From Oscillospiraceae bacterium (lineage in GTDB: Bacteria > Bacillota > Clostridia > Oscillospirales > Ruminococcaceae), in assembly GCA_015067175.1 (NCBI GenBank), contig SVMX01000008.1, positions 65,888 through 129,887 on the forward strand: a DNA stretch of 64,000 nucleotides, written 5' to 3'. Under the pieces are notes generated by a model. That model had not been told where the DNA came from, ran no database searches, and worked only from the letters and a program-made list of their open reading frames with translations. Made by a program: the position numbers and the translations under genes. Position 1 is the stretch's first letter, and every line of letters starts with the position of its first letter. Positions 9,981-18,359 of the stretch are shown piece by piece.

Positions 9981-11156
9981 ATGAGCCTAACCGGATCCAT
10001 GATAAATATTCTGCGCAGCCGCGCACGCTCTGCACTTACGATAGCAGGTATTGCTATTGGAGTGATGTCGGTCGTGCTTATCTCCACAGTGGGCGCTGTA
10101 GGGACAGCGCAGGTAAGCTCCACGCTCATTTCAATGGGAGTTGACACCCTTTTGGTGCAATCCGCAGGCAAAAGCGTGAGCGCTGCGCTTACTGATGAAA
10201 GCATGACCACTGTGCGCGCAGTTGACGGAGTTGCTGACGTAATGCCGCTGATGGCTTCGGTAAGCGAAGCCAAGATGATAGGCAGACGTCTTGACGCATA
10301 CATCTGGGGCGTTGACCGAAGCGCAGACAGGCTTATTTCTTTACAGGCAAAGCACGGGAGGCTCGTCACCGCAGCCGATACCGCCGCTTGCTCAAAGGTC
10401 TGCGTTATTGACGAAGCGTTCGCACTGGAGTCCTACGGCAGAAGCAATATCGTCGGGAAAAGCATAAGCCTGTTCCTCGGCGGAAGATACCACGAATTTG
10501 AGATAATCGGCATAGCAAGCACAGGTCTCAGCGGACTTCAAACGGCGCTTGCAAACATCATGCCAAACTTTATGTATATCCCTATCACGACCATGCAGCA
10601 GCTTTGCGGGCGCTCCACCTACGATAAGCTTGCGGTGAAGATCTCCGACCCCGATAATACTGAGATAGTTGAGGACGTAAAAGCTGCGCTTAATAAGCAA
10701 AACAACTGCACAGATGGCTTTATCGTAAACAATCTCATTTCACAAAAGCGGCAGCTTGACGATATTATGGGGATAGTCACGGTCTCGCTGTCGCTTGTTG
10801 CGGGAATATCGCTGGTAGTATCGGGCATCTCAGTCACCACCACGATGATGATGAGCGTAAACGAGCGCACCCATGAGATAGGCATAAAAAAATCCATTGG
10901 AGCAAAAAACACCGACATCTGCATGGAATTTCTGACGGAAAGCATTCTGCTGACGCTTCTCGGCGGAGCTTTAGGCGCAGCCTGCGGTCTGCTTACGGCA
11001 TGGGTCGGCTGCCTTGCGCTGTCTGTGCCGTTCACCGCGGATATAGGCGCGCTTTTGTTCTCCGCTACGGCAGTTATTCTGATAGGTGCGGCGTTCGGTG
11101 CTTATCCCGCGTACAAGGCGGCAACGCTTAAGCCCGCGGACGCGCTGAGGATGTGA
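9981..11156 (+). CDS. MacB-like FtsX permease without an ATPase domain
   Basis: A 391-residue permease with the MacB topology: one N-terminal helix (about 13-35), a large extracytoplasmic MacB periplasmic-core-like domain, and three C-terminal helices. The FtsX stretch NERTHEIGIKKSIGAKN is present. The chosen ATG follows GGAG by 5 bases; a GTG two codons earlier overlaps the adaptor stop codon and is the alternative. MacB normally carries an N-terminal ATPase, or has an adjacent LolD-type ATPase gene. Neither is present here, since the next gene is convergent and the preceding one is the adaptor. The ATPase must come from elsewhere, for example the LolD-like gene at 17.6-18.3 kb, which has its own permease. 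Confidence 0.85.
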   Translation: MSLTGSMINILRSRARSALTIAGIAIGVMSVVLISTVGAVGTAQVSSTLISMGVDTLLVQSAGKSVSAALTDESMTTVRAVDGVADVMPLMASVSEAKMIGRRLDAYIWGVDRSADRLISLQAKHGRLVTAADTAACSKVCVIDEAFALESYGRSNIVGKSISLFLGGRYHEFEIIGIASTGLSGLQTALANIMPNFMYIPITTMQQLCGRSTYDKLAVKISDPDNTEIVEDVKAALNKQNNCTDGFIVNNLISQKRQLDDIMGIVTVSLSLVAGISLVVSGISVTTTMMMSVNERTHEIGIKKSIGAKNTDICMEFLTESILLTLLGGALGAACGLLTAWVGCLALSVPFTADIGALLFSATAVILIGAAFGAYPAYKAATLKPADALRM

Positions 11157-11187
11157 AAAAACGCGGAGTTTTCAGCTCCGCGTTTTT
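11156..11187 (+). terminator. Terminator after the MacAB-like pair
   Basis: An 8-bp GC-rich stem ACGCGGAG/CTCCGCGT with a 7-base loop, flanked by A and T runs, begins at the last base of the permease gene. Confidence 0.9.
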
Positions 11188-11218
11188 AAATAGGATATAA
11201 CTATGAAGTTGATATTTT

Positions 11219-12127
11219 TTATCTCTTTCTTCTTGAAAGCACTGCCGCGCCTACGGCTGTCAATGCGATAGCCGCTGCCACTGCAACGCCCTCTGCACCT
11301 GTTTCGGCGCTTGTCTTGTTATCGTCGTCTGCGCCCTCGGTGCTGCCTGTGCTGTCGGTGTCGTCTTTGTTTGCTTCCTCATCTGTTTTGTCGGAAGCAG
11401 CGTCATCGTTACCTGTTTCATCTTCTGTGGGAATGTCAGAAGCGGTATCATCATTTCCTGTTTCATCATCGTTAGGAATGTCAGAAACTGTATCATCACC
11501 TGTTGTATCGGAAGATGTATCATCGCCAACTAAGGGTTCATCGTCTGCTGTTCTAAAATCACCTAATTCATTGTCAAATGGTACGATTGTCCAGTTTTCA
11601 CTTTTAAACACAGCACCGTCAGATGTAGTGATCTCTACTTTAAATACCACTGTATCGGCATTAGCGATTTTAGTGATATATTCTGAACCTGTATCTAAAA
11701 GAACACAAGCATTGTGCTCTTCATCAGAAAGATATATTCCTCCACCAACGGGAGCATCAGCGCCTTCATCCCAATTACAGTATGTGCCTTCCGAATCTAT
11801 TCCCGATACGTCGATATTATATCTTCCCGTGACATAGTTACACGTAATATGAAATACGTCCTGTCCATCGGCTCTATCAATCAAAATACGCACTATAACA
11901 TCATTGATCTCACATGACTGCTCCGATGCATATTGATTTACATATGCAAGGGTTGTGTCCAAACCGAAATTTTCCAAATATAGCGAACAGTATGAGCCAT
12001 CGTCTGACATATACGCATAAGCACGTGGACCCAAATCGGTCGCCATCGCGCTGACAGGTAGCATAAATAGCATCGCCGCCGTAAGTAAAACGGCAAGAAT
12101 TTTCTTCATTTTCTTCATAATAATCAT
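11219..12127 (-). CDS. Secreted Asp/Thr-rich protein with sorting-type C-terminus
   Basis: About 302 residues with a signal peptide (basic start, hydrophobic core, AMA cleavage site), a folded N-terminal domain of about 170 residues, and an Asp/Ser/Thr/Glu-rich repeat stalk (units like DDTVSDIPNDDETG). It ends in SAETG, a hydrophobic helix and RRKR. That tail has the layout of a sortase signal but not the LPXTG letters, and a second protein at 48.0 kb shares it. The AGGAGG site lies only 3 bases before the ATG at 12127 and 12 before the ATG at 12118, so the start is uncertain by three codons. The promoter carries two palindromic operators next to a divergent XRE regulator. The function of the N-terminal domain is unknown. 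Confidence 0.8.
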   Translation of the reverse strand: MIIMKKMKKILAVLLTAAMLFMLPVSAMATDLGPRAYAYMSDDGSYCSLYLENFGLDTTLAYVNQYASEQSCEINDVIVRILIDRADGQDVFHITCNYVTGRYNIDVSGIDSEGTYCNWDEGADAPVGGGIYLSDEEHNACVLLDTGSEYITKIANADTVVFKVEITTSDGAVFKSENWTIVPFDNELGDFRTADDEPLVGDDTSSDTTGDDTVSDIPNDDETGNDDTASDIPTEDETGNDDAASDKTDEEANKDDTDSTGSTEGADDDNKTSAETGAEGVAVAAAIALTAVGAAVLSRRKR

Positions 12128-12144
12128 TTCCCTCCTAAAAATCT

Positions 12145-12160
12145 GCATTCATTTGAATGC
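12145..12160. promoter_or_regulatory. Palindromic operator copy 1
   Basis: The palindrome GCATTCATTTGAATGC lies just after the expected transcription start of the surface-protein gene. It is the reverse complement of copy 2, and the two centres are 30 bp apart. Confidence 0.75.
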
Positions 12161-12168
12161 TAATATAC

Positions 12169-12197
12169 ATTATAGCATTCAAATGAATGCTTGTCAA
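12169..12197 (-). promoter_or_regulatory. Sigma-A promoter of the surface-protein gene
   Basis: Read on the minus strand, TTGACA (12197-12192), a 17-base spacer and TATAAT (12174-12169) give a perfect consensus promoter. The spacer is filled by operator copy 2, so a bound repressor would block RNA polymerase. Confidence 0.85.
12175..12190. promoter_or_regulatory. Palindromic operator copy 2
   Basis: The palindrome GCATTCAAATGAATGC occupies 16 of the 17 spacer bases between the -35 and -10 boxes. The neighbouring XRE protein is the obvious candidate ligand, by inference. Confidence 0.75.
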
Positions 12198-12258
12198 GAG
12201 TAAAAATATAAAATCATGATACAATTGTAAAAATCAAACAAAAGGAGAGGGTGAGCTT

Positions 12259-12510
12259 ATGAAAAAATACCAAAGACTTCAAGACCTCAGAGAGGACAGA
12301 GACTTGAAACAGGAGGACGTTGCAAAGGTTCTCGGCATCACCCGTCAGCAGTACCAGCTTTACGAAAGCGGTAAAAGAGAGATACGCTTTTTTCAGATAA
12401 TAGAGCTTGCAAAATTCTACAATGTCCCAATTGATTATATTGCTGAGCTTACCAACGAGCCTGTTCCATATAAAAGGTCCAACGAAGCAAGAAAAAAACA
12501 TATTGGATAA
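12259..12510 (+). CDS. Small XRE-family helix-turn-helix regulator
   Basis: An 83-residue protein that is essentially one Cro/CI-type helix-turn-helix (about residues 6-62, with LKQEDVAKVLGITRQQYQLY as the core). It has a short basic tail and no sensor domain. The ATG follows AAAGGAGAGG. It is divergent from the Asp-rich surface-protein gene, and the two identical palindromes in the gap suggest it represses that gene and perhaps itself. Without a sensor domain, control may come through its own level or a partner protein. Confident as a DNA-binding protein; the target is inferred. Confidence 0.85.
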   Translation: MKKYQRLQDLREDRDLKQEDVAKVLGITRQQYQLYESGKREIRFFQIIELAKFYNVPIDYIAELTNEPVPYKRSNEARKKHIG

Positions 12511-12523
12511 GACTGAAATCGGG

Positions 12524-12556
12524 CTGTCTTGCCGCAAGGCTGAGATAGTGTTTTTT
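12524..12556 (+). terminator. Terminator of the XRE gene
   Basis: An imperfect stem of about 10 bp capped by GCAA, with one bulge and several G-T pairs, is followed by six T. It lies 14 bases after the XRE stop codon. Confidence 0.6.
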
Positions 12557-12572
12557 CAACAATTCAACAATG

Positions 12573-12610
12573 AAAAACGGCGGTAAGCTGCGTGCTTATC
12601 GCCGTTATTT
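12573..12610. terminator. Bidirectional terminator between convergent genes
   Basis: A 13-bp stem (12576-12588 with 12594-12606, one G-T pair) with a 5-base loop is flanked by A and T runs. It closes the metallo-hydrolase gene on the minus strand and backs up the XRE terminator. Confidence 0.75.
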
Positions 12611-13458
12611 TAAAAGTCAATCTGTTCGCCACCGCCAAAATACATAAGCTTGTCGCCGAGCGTTTCGTCCATGACATCAAAGCCTCGGAAGCCCGTGCAG
12701 TGGCACGCATATATCTTTTCCGCGCCGCTCATTTTCAGCGCACGCGACTGCGCCGTTACATACTCAGCCGCACAGTTCAGCGTTTTTGGATTACTTCCCG
12801 TAAAATGAAAACCGCCTATTACAGCCAGTATAGGAACACCATGCCAGCGTTCTTTTACAGTTTCCATGATATTTGCCGCACCGCAGTGGAAGCAGCCTCC
12901 CACAAGAATAAGCCCGTCCGCCTTGCGCCTTTTCGGGAATATCACCGCAAAGCTTTCATCATTGAAATTGTGCGGCACTGCCTTTTTTCCGTCCATAACA
13001 AGATAGCTCTTGTCGGGATTTTCGTTCTTTTCCTCAAAGTTTTCGCATGAGGCAAGATAAAATCCCTCTGCGACCTCTGAAAAGCTGTTGAACAGCACAA
13101 GGTTGTCCGCGTATTTTTTGAAAAAGCCCTTTCCCTCTCCTGCGGGAGTTTTGAAAAAGCCGTTGCGCTTGAACACCTCTGACAGCGCGCCAGCACGCAG
13201 ATATATCTTAGCCTCTGGGTTTAATCGCATGACCGCGTCGATTCCGCCGATGTGCGCATCATGATTATGGGTCAGCACCACAGCGTCTATCTCGTTTACA
13301 GGCAAACGCATTCGTCTTGCGTTTTCAATAGCTTTGCCCGTAAGTCCTGTATCTATGAGATAATTCTTGCCATTGTATTCAACAAAAAGCGACATTCCGT
13401 CCTCATGAAAAAGCTTTTCATCTACAGAAGTATTCTCGATAAGGCATATTATCTTCAC
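12610..13458 (-). CDS. MBL-fold metallo-hydrolase with altered metal motif
   Basis: A 282-residue cytoplasmic protein of the metallo-beta-lactamase fold, in the branch related to archaeal dihydropterin-type synthases, usually of unknown substrate in Firmicutes. The signature THNHDAHIGG (residues 63-72) keeps the three His of HxHxDH. The canonical Asp at position 68 is Ala, and an Asp sits one place earlier (D67). Other metal-site pieces are GGCFHCG, VIGGFHFTGS and CHCTGF. It is transcribed alone, upstream of a terminator. Fold secure; activity unknown and possibly single-metal. Confidence 0.8.
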   Translation of the reverse strand: MKIICLIENTSVDEKLFHEDGMSLFVEYNGKNYLIDTGLTGKAIENARRMRLPVNEIDAVVLTHNHDAHIGGIDAVMRLNPEAKIYLRAGALSEVFKRNGFFKTPAGEGKGFFKKYADNLVLFNSFSEVAEGFYLASCENFEEKNENPDKSYLVMDGKKAVPHNFNDESFAVIFPKRRKADGLILVGGCFHCGAANIMETVKERWHGVPILAVIGGFHFTGSNPKTLNCAAEYVTAQSRALKMSGAEKIYACHCTGFRGFDVMDETLGDKLMYFGGGEQIDF

Positions 13459-13524
13459 GCAGTCTGCCCCCCTTTTTGATTATTCTACAATGCCGCGCCG
13501 CATACAGCAGCACGGCAATTTTTA

Positions 13525-13902
13525 TTATTTTGAATTGTTTTGCACGAATTTTTTAATCGCCTCAAAGCTTTCGTTGCTTAAGCAATGCTCAATATGGCAA
13601 GCGTCCTCCGCTGCGATATCCTCAGGCACGCCCATCGAGGTGAGCCAATTCGTAAATAAAACATGGCGCTCATACACTCTCTCTGCAATAGCTCTGCCAT
13701 CATCGGTGAGAGAGATAAATCCGTTTTTGTCCACTGTGATACAGCCGCGCTCGCGCAGATTTTTCATCGCAACGCTGACACTGGGCTTTGAATAGTCAAG
13801 CTCAGCCGCTATATCAATAGAACGAACAGAGCCGTTTCTTTGCTGCAGCACAAGGATAGTTTCGAGGTAATCTTCACCCGACTCAAGAATTCTCTCTTTC
13901 AT
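13525..13902 (-). CDS. MntR/DtxR-family metal-dependent repressor
   Basis: A 125-residue regulator with the MntR layout: an N-terminal winged helix (SGEDYLETILVLQ through KNGFISLTDDG) and a short dimerisation and metal-binding half ending DACHIEHCLSNESFEAI. It has no SH3-like third domain. It would repress metal uptake genes when Mn2+ or Fe2+ is plentiful. No metal transporter lies next to it. It sits between an MBL-fold gene and the end of a giant FtsX permease gene, so its targets are probably elsewhere. The ATG follows a GAAAGG-type site. Confidence 0.85.
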   Translation of the reverse strand: MKERILESGEDYLETILVLQQRNGSVRSIDIAAELDYSKPSVSVAMKNLRERGCITVDKNGFISLTDDGRAIAERVYERHVLFTNWLTSMGVPEDIAAEDACHIEHCLSNESFEAIKKFVQNNSK

Positions 13903-13966
13903 GTCTGACCGCCTTTCAACTGTTTATATAATAAATAATAACATAATCTGCCGATTTCGTCAAGTG

Positions 13967-16900
13967 TTACTCCACGGATTTGAGCGACTCGACCATGCTT
14001 ATCTTTTTGAGCAGCCTTGTCATGATAAGATTTACAGCAAGCGAGAACGCCACGGTTATGATAAACGAGAATATGAACGTTGTCGGGTGTATCTCTCTGC
14101 CGAACATTACCTCGTCTATTTCCGCCGTCTGCACCACGAACTGAAGCAGAACTATTCCAAGCAGCAGCCCCGCGGCGCTTCCCATTACGGAAAGTATAAT
14201 ATTCTCGCGGAATACATAGCTCGATACCTCTCTGTCGTAGAAGCCAAGCACTTTTAGGGTCGCTATCTCGCGTATACGCTCTGTTATATTTACATTTGTA
14301 AGATTATACAGCACGACAAACGCCAACGCTCCCGCCGACACTATCAGCACGATGATTACCATATCTATCATGCCCAGCATATCGCTGAAGCTGCTGGAGG
14401 ACTTGGAGTTTAAAAGCACGCTGAGAACTCCGTCACACTCCATTATGCGCTCGGAGAATGCCTCTGCTTCTGCCTCGTCGTCCGACATTCCGTTGTCGAA
14501 ATACACCATGTTATATTCGGGGAGCTGCCCGAACATCTCGCTGTACATCCCCTCTGTCATATAGAGATAATGGCTTGCGTAATGCTCGGTTATTCCGCTT
14601 ATCCTTACGGTGCGTGTTTCCTTATCGTTTATCTGCACCGATATCTCGTCGCCCTCGGCAGCGCCAAGCAGCTTTGCAAGCTTCTCCGTTACTATTGCGC
14701 CGTTTGAGATAGAAAGCTTTTCCCTTGTTATGCGCTCATGGAGGTCTATCATTCCCTCAAGCTTTGCGCTGTCCTCTGCTACCGTAACATAAGCCTGTAC
14801 GTTAGTGCCGTTATACGATGTGGTGTACTGCTTTATTAGCGCGGGAGTGTAGACAGTATCCGCGTTATATTCAAGCAGCTCGTTATAAAGTGCCTGAACG
14901 TCCTCGGGTGAACGGTCGTCCTCTACCGCGATATATCCGCTGTACTGGTATATCTCGCCGTATTGCAGATTGATTATATCCGAAACAGAGTCCTTTAATC
15001 CAAAACCCGCCATCATCAGCGCGGTACAGCCTGCAATTCCCACAACGGTCATGAACATTCTGCGCTTATAGCGGAACAGATTTCTGCCCGATACCTTGCC
15101 GAAAAATCCGAGATTGTTCCAGATGAAGCCAATGCGCTCCAAAATAACGCGCTTTCCTGCCTTAGGAGCCTTGGGTCTCATAAGCGCCGCGGGAGTTTCC
15201 GCAAGCACCTTTTTGCAGCTGAAAAATACCGTCAGCGCGATAGCCGCTATCATAGATCCTGCGGATATCAGAATATTATCCAACGTAAACACACAGTATA
15301 CTTCTGTGATAATATACATAATGGAATATGCGTAGATGATAACATTAGGGAAAAGAACCATGCCGCCGAATGCGCCTATAAGGCTCCCCACAGCTGCGGC
15401 TATCAGCGCATAGCACATATAGTGCGCCATGATACGGCTACTTGAATAGCCGAGTGCTTTCAGCGTTCCGACGTGAGTTCTGTTCTCTTCGACCATTCTT
15501 GACATTGTGGTAAGGCAGACAAGCGCCGCAACAAGCAGGAAGAACACAGGGAATATCATTGCGATCTGGTCTATTCTATCGGCGTTGCTCGCATACTCTG
15601 AGTAGCCCGAATTGTCGTCGCGCGTGAAGATATACCACTTAGCCTCGCCCGCGTCCTCTATCTGCTTTCTCGCGTCGGCAAGCTTTTCTTCGGCGTCTGC
15701 TATTTCTGTATTAAAGGTCGCAAGACCCTCCTCATACTCCTTTTTACCGTCAGCAAGCTGTTTTTTAGCGTCAGCAAGCTCGGCAAGACCGTCCTCATAC
15801 TGCTTTACGCCGTCCTCGTATTCAAGACGCTTTTCTTCAAGGGTAGCCACGCCGTCCTCATACTGCTGCTCGGCTTCCTCAAGCTGCTTCAAGCCGTCGT
15901 TGTAAAGCTCAAGACCCTCGAGATACTCGTTATAGCCCTTGATATACTCCTGCTGTCCTTTTTGAAACTCCGCAAGACCTGCTTCATACTGAGCATAGCC
16001 CTCGTTATACTGCGCCCAGCCATTGTCGATCTGCTGCTGTGCCGCCGCAAGCTGAGCCTCGCCCTCTGCTATCGCCTGCTCGTTTGCGGCTATCTCAGCC
16101 TTGCCGCTGTCAAGCTGAGCTTTTGCCATATCAAGCTGTGTTTTTGTCTGAGCAAGCAGCGCTTCTGCGTTTTCTAACTCAACTTTCTGTTGAATTATTA
16201 TCGGATTATCCTCGCCGTATATCAAAATAGCCTGTTCAAGCTGCTTTTTTCCCTCGTTTAGCTGTGCGATACCCTGTTCATACTGAGCAAGTCCGGCATT
16301 ATATTCAGCCTCGCCCTGTGATATCTGAGCCTTTGCCGCTTCAAGCTCTGCTTTACCTGCATAAAGCTGCATTTTATTCTCGTCTATCTCCGCTTGACCC
16401 GCTTCAAGCTGCGCCTTGCTTTCATCAATGGTATCCTTTGCCTGCTTAAGTTCCAGCTCACCGTTTATTATTTCAAGCTTTGCGTCCTGAAGCTGCTGCT
16501 CTGCTTCAACAAGCGTGCCCTTGTTTGAAAGAAGCTCGTTCTTGCCCTTTTGAAGCTCAGCCTTTGCATCTTTAAGCTGCTGCTCTGCATCTGCAAGCTG
16601 CACCGCTCCGTCATCAAGCTCTATCTTCGCGTCAGCAAGCTCTTTTTCGCCGTCTGCTATCTGCTTTTCGGCGTCCTCGATCTCGGCTTTGGCGTCGGCA
16701 AGCTCCTGCTCGCCCTCGGCTTTTGCTTCTGCAAGCTCTTTTTCGCCGTCCTCTATTTCTAGGAGAGCCTCTCCCACTACCTCGTCATAGCGTATCTCGC
16801 TTCGGGATTTACCAAGCTCCTCAAGCTTGTCTGATATATCCTCGCGAAGCTGCTCATATTCGTCGGAATAGCTCTGCATATCGGTCAGCTTGTCGGATCT

Positions 16901-17539
16901 GACGTATACCTCTGTGTAAATATCCTGTGTGAAATTACTTTCAGTTATATACATAAACGCGTCCAGCGCGCCGTCACCTATAGTAGTGCTTCCCTTTTGC
17001 GTCATGGAAATAAACATCGGCGTGTCGAAAACTCCGACGATAGTATATTCGTCATGCGCAAGCGGAAACTCCTCTGCATCTGTAAGATCTACAAGCGATA
17101 CCTTATCGCCTATCTTAAAGCCGTCCTGAAGTCTATTTCCGCTGATAAGGCACTCGTTTTCCGCCTCGGGGAAACGTCCCTCATGCAGAAGTATTTTATT
17201 GACCTCGTTGTTATTCCACGAATAAACGCGCGTGAGGTATTCTTTTTCAGAATAGTGCACGGCAAGGTCGCTGTATTTCGATGTGTATACCTCGGATACT
17301 CCGTCAACCTCTGCGATAGCCGCCGCGTCGTCTTCGGTAAGTCCGAATGTAGACAGCACGCGCAGGTCGAAAAGCGCCTGCTCATCGTAGAAGTTGTCCG
17401 CGGATATCTTCATGTCGTTGCCCGTGGCTTTTATTCCGCTGAAGAATCCCACACCTATCGCGCATATCAGCAATATCGACATAAAGCGACCCTTGGAATG
17501 TGATATCTCTCGGAATATATTCTTGTTTATCGCTTTCAC
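13967..17539 (-). CDS. Giant FtsX-family ABC permease with extracytoplasmic coiled coil
   Basis: A 1190-residue permease. Helix 1 (about 18-38) is followed by an extracytoplasmic domain, then a very long coiled coil (about residues 240-640) built from repeated units such as LADAKAEIEDAEKQIADGEK. Next come the first FtsX core (VGTLKALGYSSSRIMAHYM), a second extracytoplasmic domain and the C-terminal FtsX core (IREIATLKVLGFYDREVSSYV). Eight or more membrane helices are expected. The upstream gene, 14 bases away, is its LolD-type ATPase. The repeat array resembles the coiled coils of FtsX-type permeases that reach into the cell wall. Possible roles are control of wall hydrolases or lipid/peptide export; the substrate is unknown. 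Confidence 0.85.
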   Translation of the reverse strand: MKAINKNIFREISHSKGRFMSILLICAIGVGFFSGIKATGNDMKISADNFYDEQALFDLRVLSTFGLTEDDAAAIAEVDGVSEVYTSKYSDLAVHYSEKEYLTRVYSWNNNEVNKILLHEGRFPEAENECLISGNRLQDGFKIGDKVSLVDLTDAEEFPLAHDEYTIVGVFDTPMFISMTQKGSTTIGDGALDAFMYITESNFTQDIYTEVYVRSDKLTDMQSYSDEYEQLREDISDKLEELGKSRSEIRYDEVVGEALLEIEDGEKELAEAKAEGEQELADAKAEIEDAEKQIADGEKELADAKIELDDGAVQLADAEQQLKDAKAELQKGKNELLSNKGTLVEAEQQLQDAKLEIINGELELKQAKDTIDESKAQLEAGQAEIDENKMQLYAGKAELEAAKAQISQGEAEYNAGLAQYEQGIAQLNEGKKQLEQAILIYGEDNPIIIQQKVELENAEALLAQTKTQLDMAKAQLDSGKAEIAANEQAIAEGEAQLAAAQQQIDNGWAQYNEGYAQYEAGLAEFQKGQQEYIKGYNEYLEGLELYNDGLKQLEEAEQQYEDGVATLEEKRLEYEDGVKQYEDGLAELADAKKQLADGKKEYEEGLATFNTEIADAEEKLADARKQIEDAGEAKWYIFTRDDNSGYSEYASNADRIDQIAMIFPVFFLLVAALVCLTTMSRMVEENRTHVGTLKALGYSSSRIMAHYMCYALIAAAVGSLIGAFGGMVLFPNVIIYAYSIMYIITEVYCVFTLDNILISAGSMIAAIALTVFFSCKKVLAETPAALMRPKAPKAGKRVILERIGFIWNNLGFFGKVSGRNLFRYKRRMFMTVVGIAGCTALMMAGFGLKDSVSDIINLQYGEIYQYSGYIAVEDDRSPEDVQALYNELLEYNADTVYTPALIKQYTTSYNGTNVQAYVTVAEDSAKLEGMIDLHERITREKLSISNGAIVTEKLAKLLGAAEGDEISVQINDKETRTVRISGITEHYASHYLYMTEGMYSEMFGQLPEYNMVYFDNGMSDDEAEAEAFSERIMECDGVLSVLLNSKSSSSFSDMLGMIDMVIIVLIVSAGALAFVVLYNLTNVNITERIREIATLKVLGFYDREVSSYVFRENIILSVMGSAAGLLLGIVLLQFVVQTAEIDEVMFGREIHPTTFIFSFIITVAFSLAVNLIMTRLLKKISMVESLKSVE

Positions 17540-17553
17540 CGTCTACCCCCGCG

Positions 17554-18255
17554 TTACCATTCAATTTCTTCCACGGGAGTAGGATTTTCGTTAAGTATCA
17601 CCTTACTCACCTTGCTGTTTTTTATCTTTATCACTCTGTCAGCCATGGGAGCTATCGCAGAGTTGTGCGTTACAAGTATAACGGTCATTCCATCGTTGCG
17701 GCAGGTATCCTGCAAAAGCTTCAGTATCATCTTACCCGTGTTGTAGTCGAGCGCGCCTGTCGGCTCGTCGCAAAGCAGGAGCTTCGGACGCTTGCTGAGC
17801 GCTCTCGCGATGGAAACTCGCTGCTGCTCACCGCCCGAAAGCTGTGCAGGGAAATTATCAAGGCGCTCTCCAAGACCTACCTTTTCGAGGATTTCGGCAG
17901 CGGGAATAAAATCCTTTGTGGTCTGCACAGCAAGCTCTACATTCTCCTTTGCGGTGAGGTTTGGCAGAAGATTATAAAACTGAAATATAAATCCGATGTC
18001 GTGGCGGCGGTATTCTGTAAGCTGCTTTCTGTTGTAGCCGTCTACCCTCGCACCATCAACGCTGATTATTCCGTCGTCACAGGTGTCCATTCCGCCAAGC
18101 ATATTTAATACAGTGGTCTTGCCCGAGCCGCTTGGGCCTACGATTATAACAAACTCGCCCTTTTCTATTTCAAACGTCATTCCATCGGCGGCGTTTATCG
18201 TTACCTCACCCATGTGATAACGCTTATATACGCTGTCAAGTGTTACAAAAGCCAT
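17554..18255 (-). CDS. LolD/MacB-type ABC transporter ATPase
   Basis: A 233-residue ATPase driving the adjacent giant FtsX permease. It has Walker [10 protein letters not shown], a Q-loop in FQFYNLLP, the signature [15 protein letters not shown], Walker [13 protein letters not shown] and the switch His in VTHN. AGGAGG stands 5 bases before the chosen ATG; a longer upstream reading has no ribosome site. It is co-transcribed with the permease (14-base gap). It could in principle also serve the ATPase-less MacB-like permease at 10 kb. Confidence 0.95.
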   Translation of the reverse strand: MAFVTLDSVYKRYHMGEVTINAADGMTFEIEKGEFVIIVGPSGSGKTTVLNMLGGMDTCDDGIISVDGARVDGYNRKQLTEYRRHDIGFIFQFYNLLPNLTAKENVELAVQTTKDFIPAAEILEKVGLGERLDNFPAQLSGGEQQRVSIARALSKRPKLLLCDEPTGALDYNTGKMILKLLQDTCRNDGMTVILVTHNSAIAPMADRVIKIKNSKVSKVILNENPTPVEEIEW

Positions 18256-18359
18256 GTCTCCTCCTGAAAAAAGACAAGGTAAGACCGTGAATATAAGCTC
18301 TGCCCATATCATGTCTTACCCTGTCATATCTTTACCAATATAACAGCCCAAGCTGACTG

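Noticed and set aside
15600-16800. Tandem DNA repeats in the giant FtsX gene as a repeat array or CRISPR
   Set aside because: The repetition is at protein level (coiled-coil units) with variable codons; there are no identical repeats with unique spacers.
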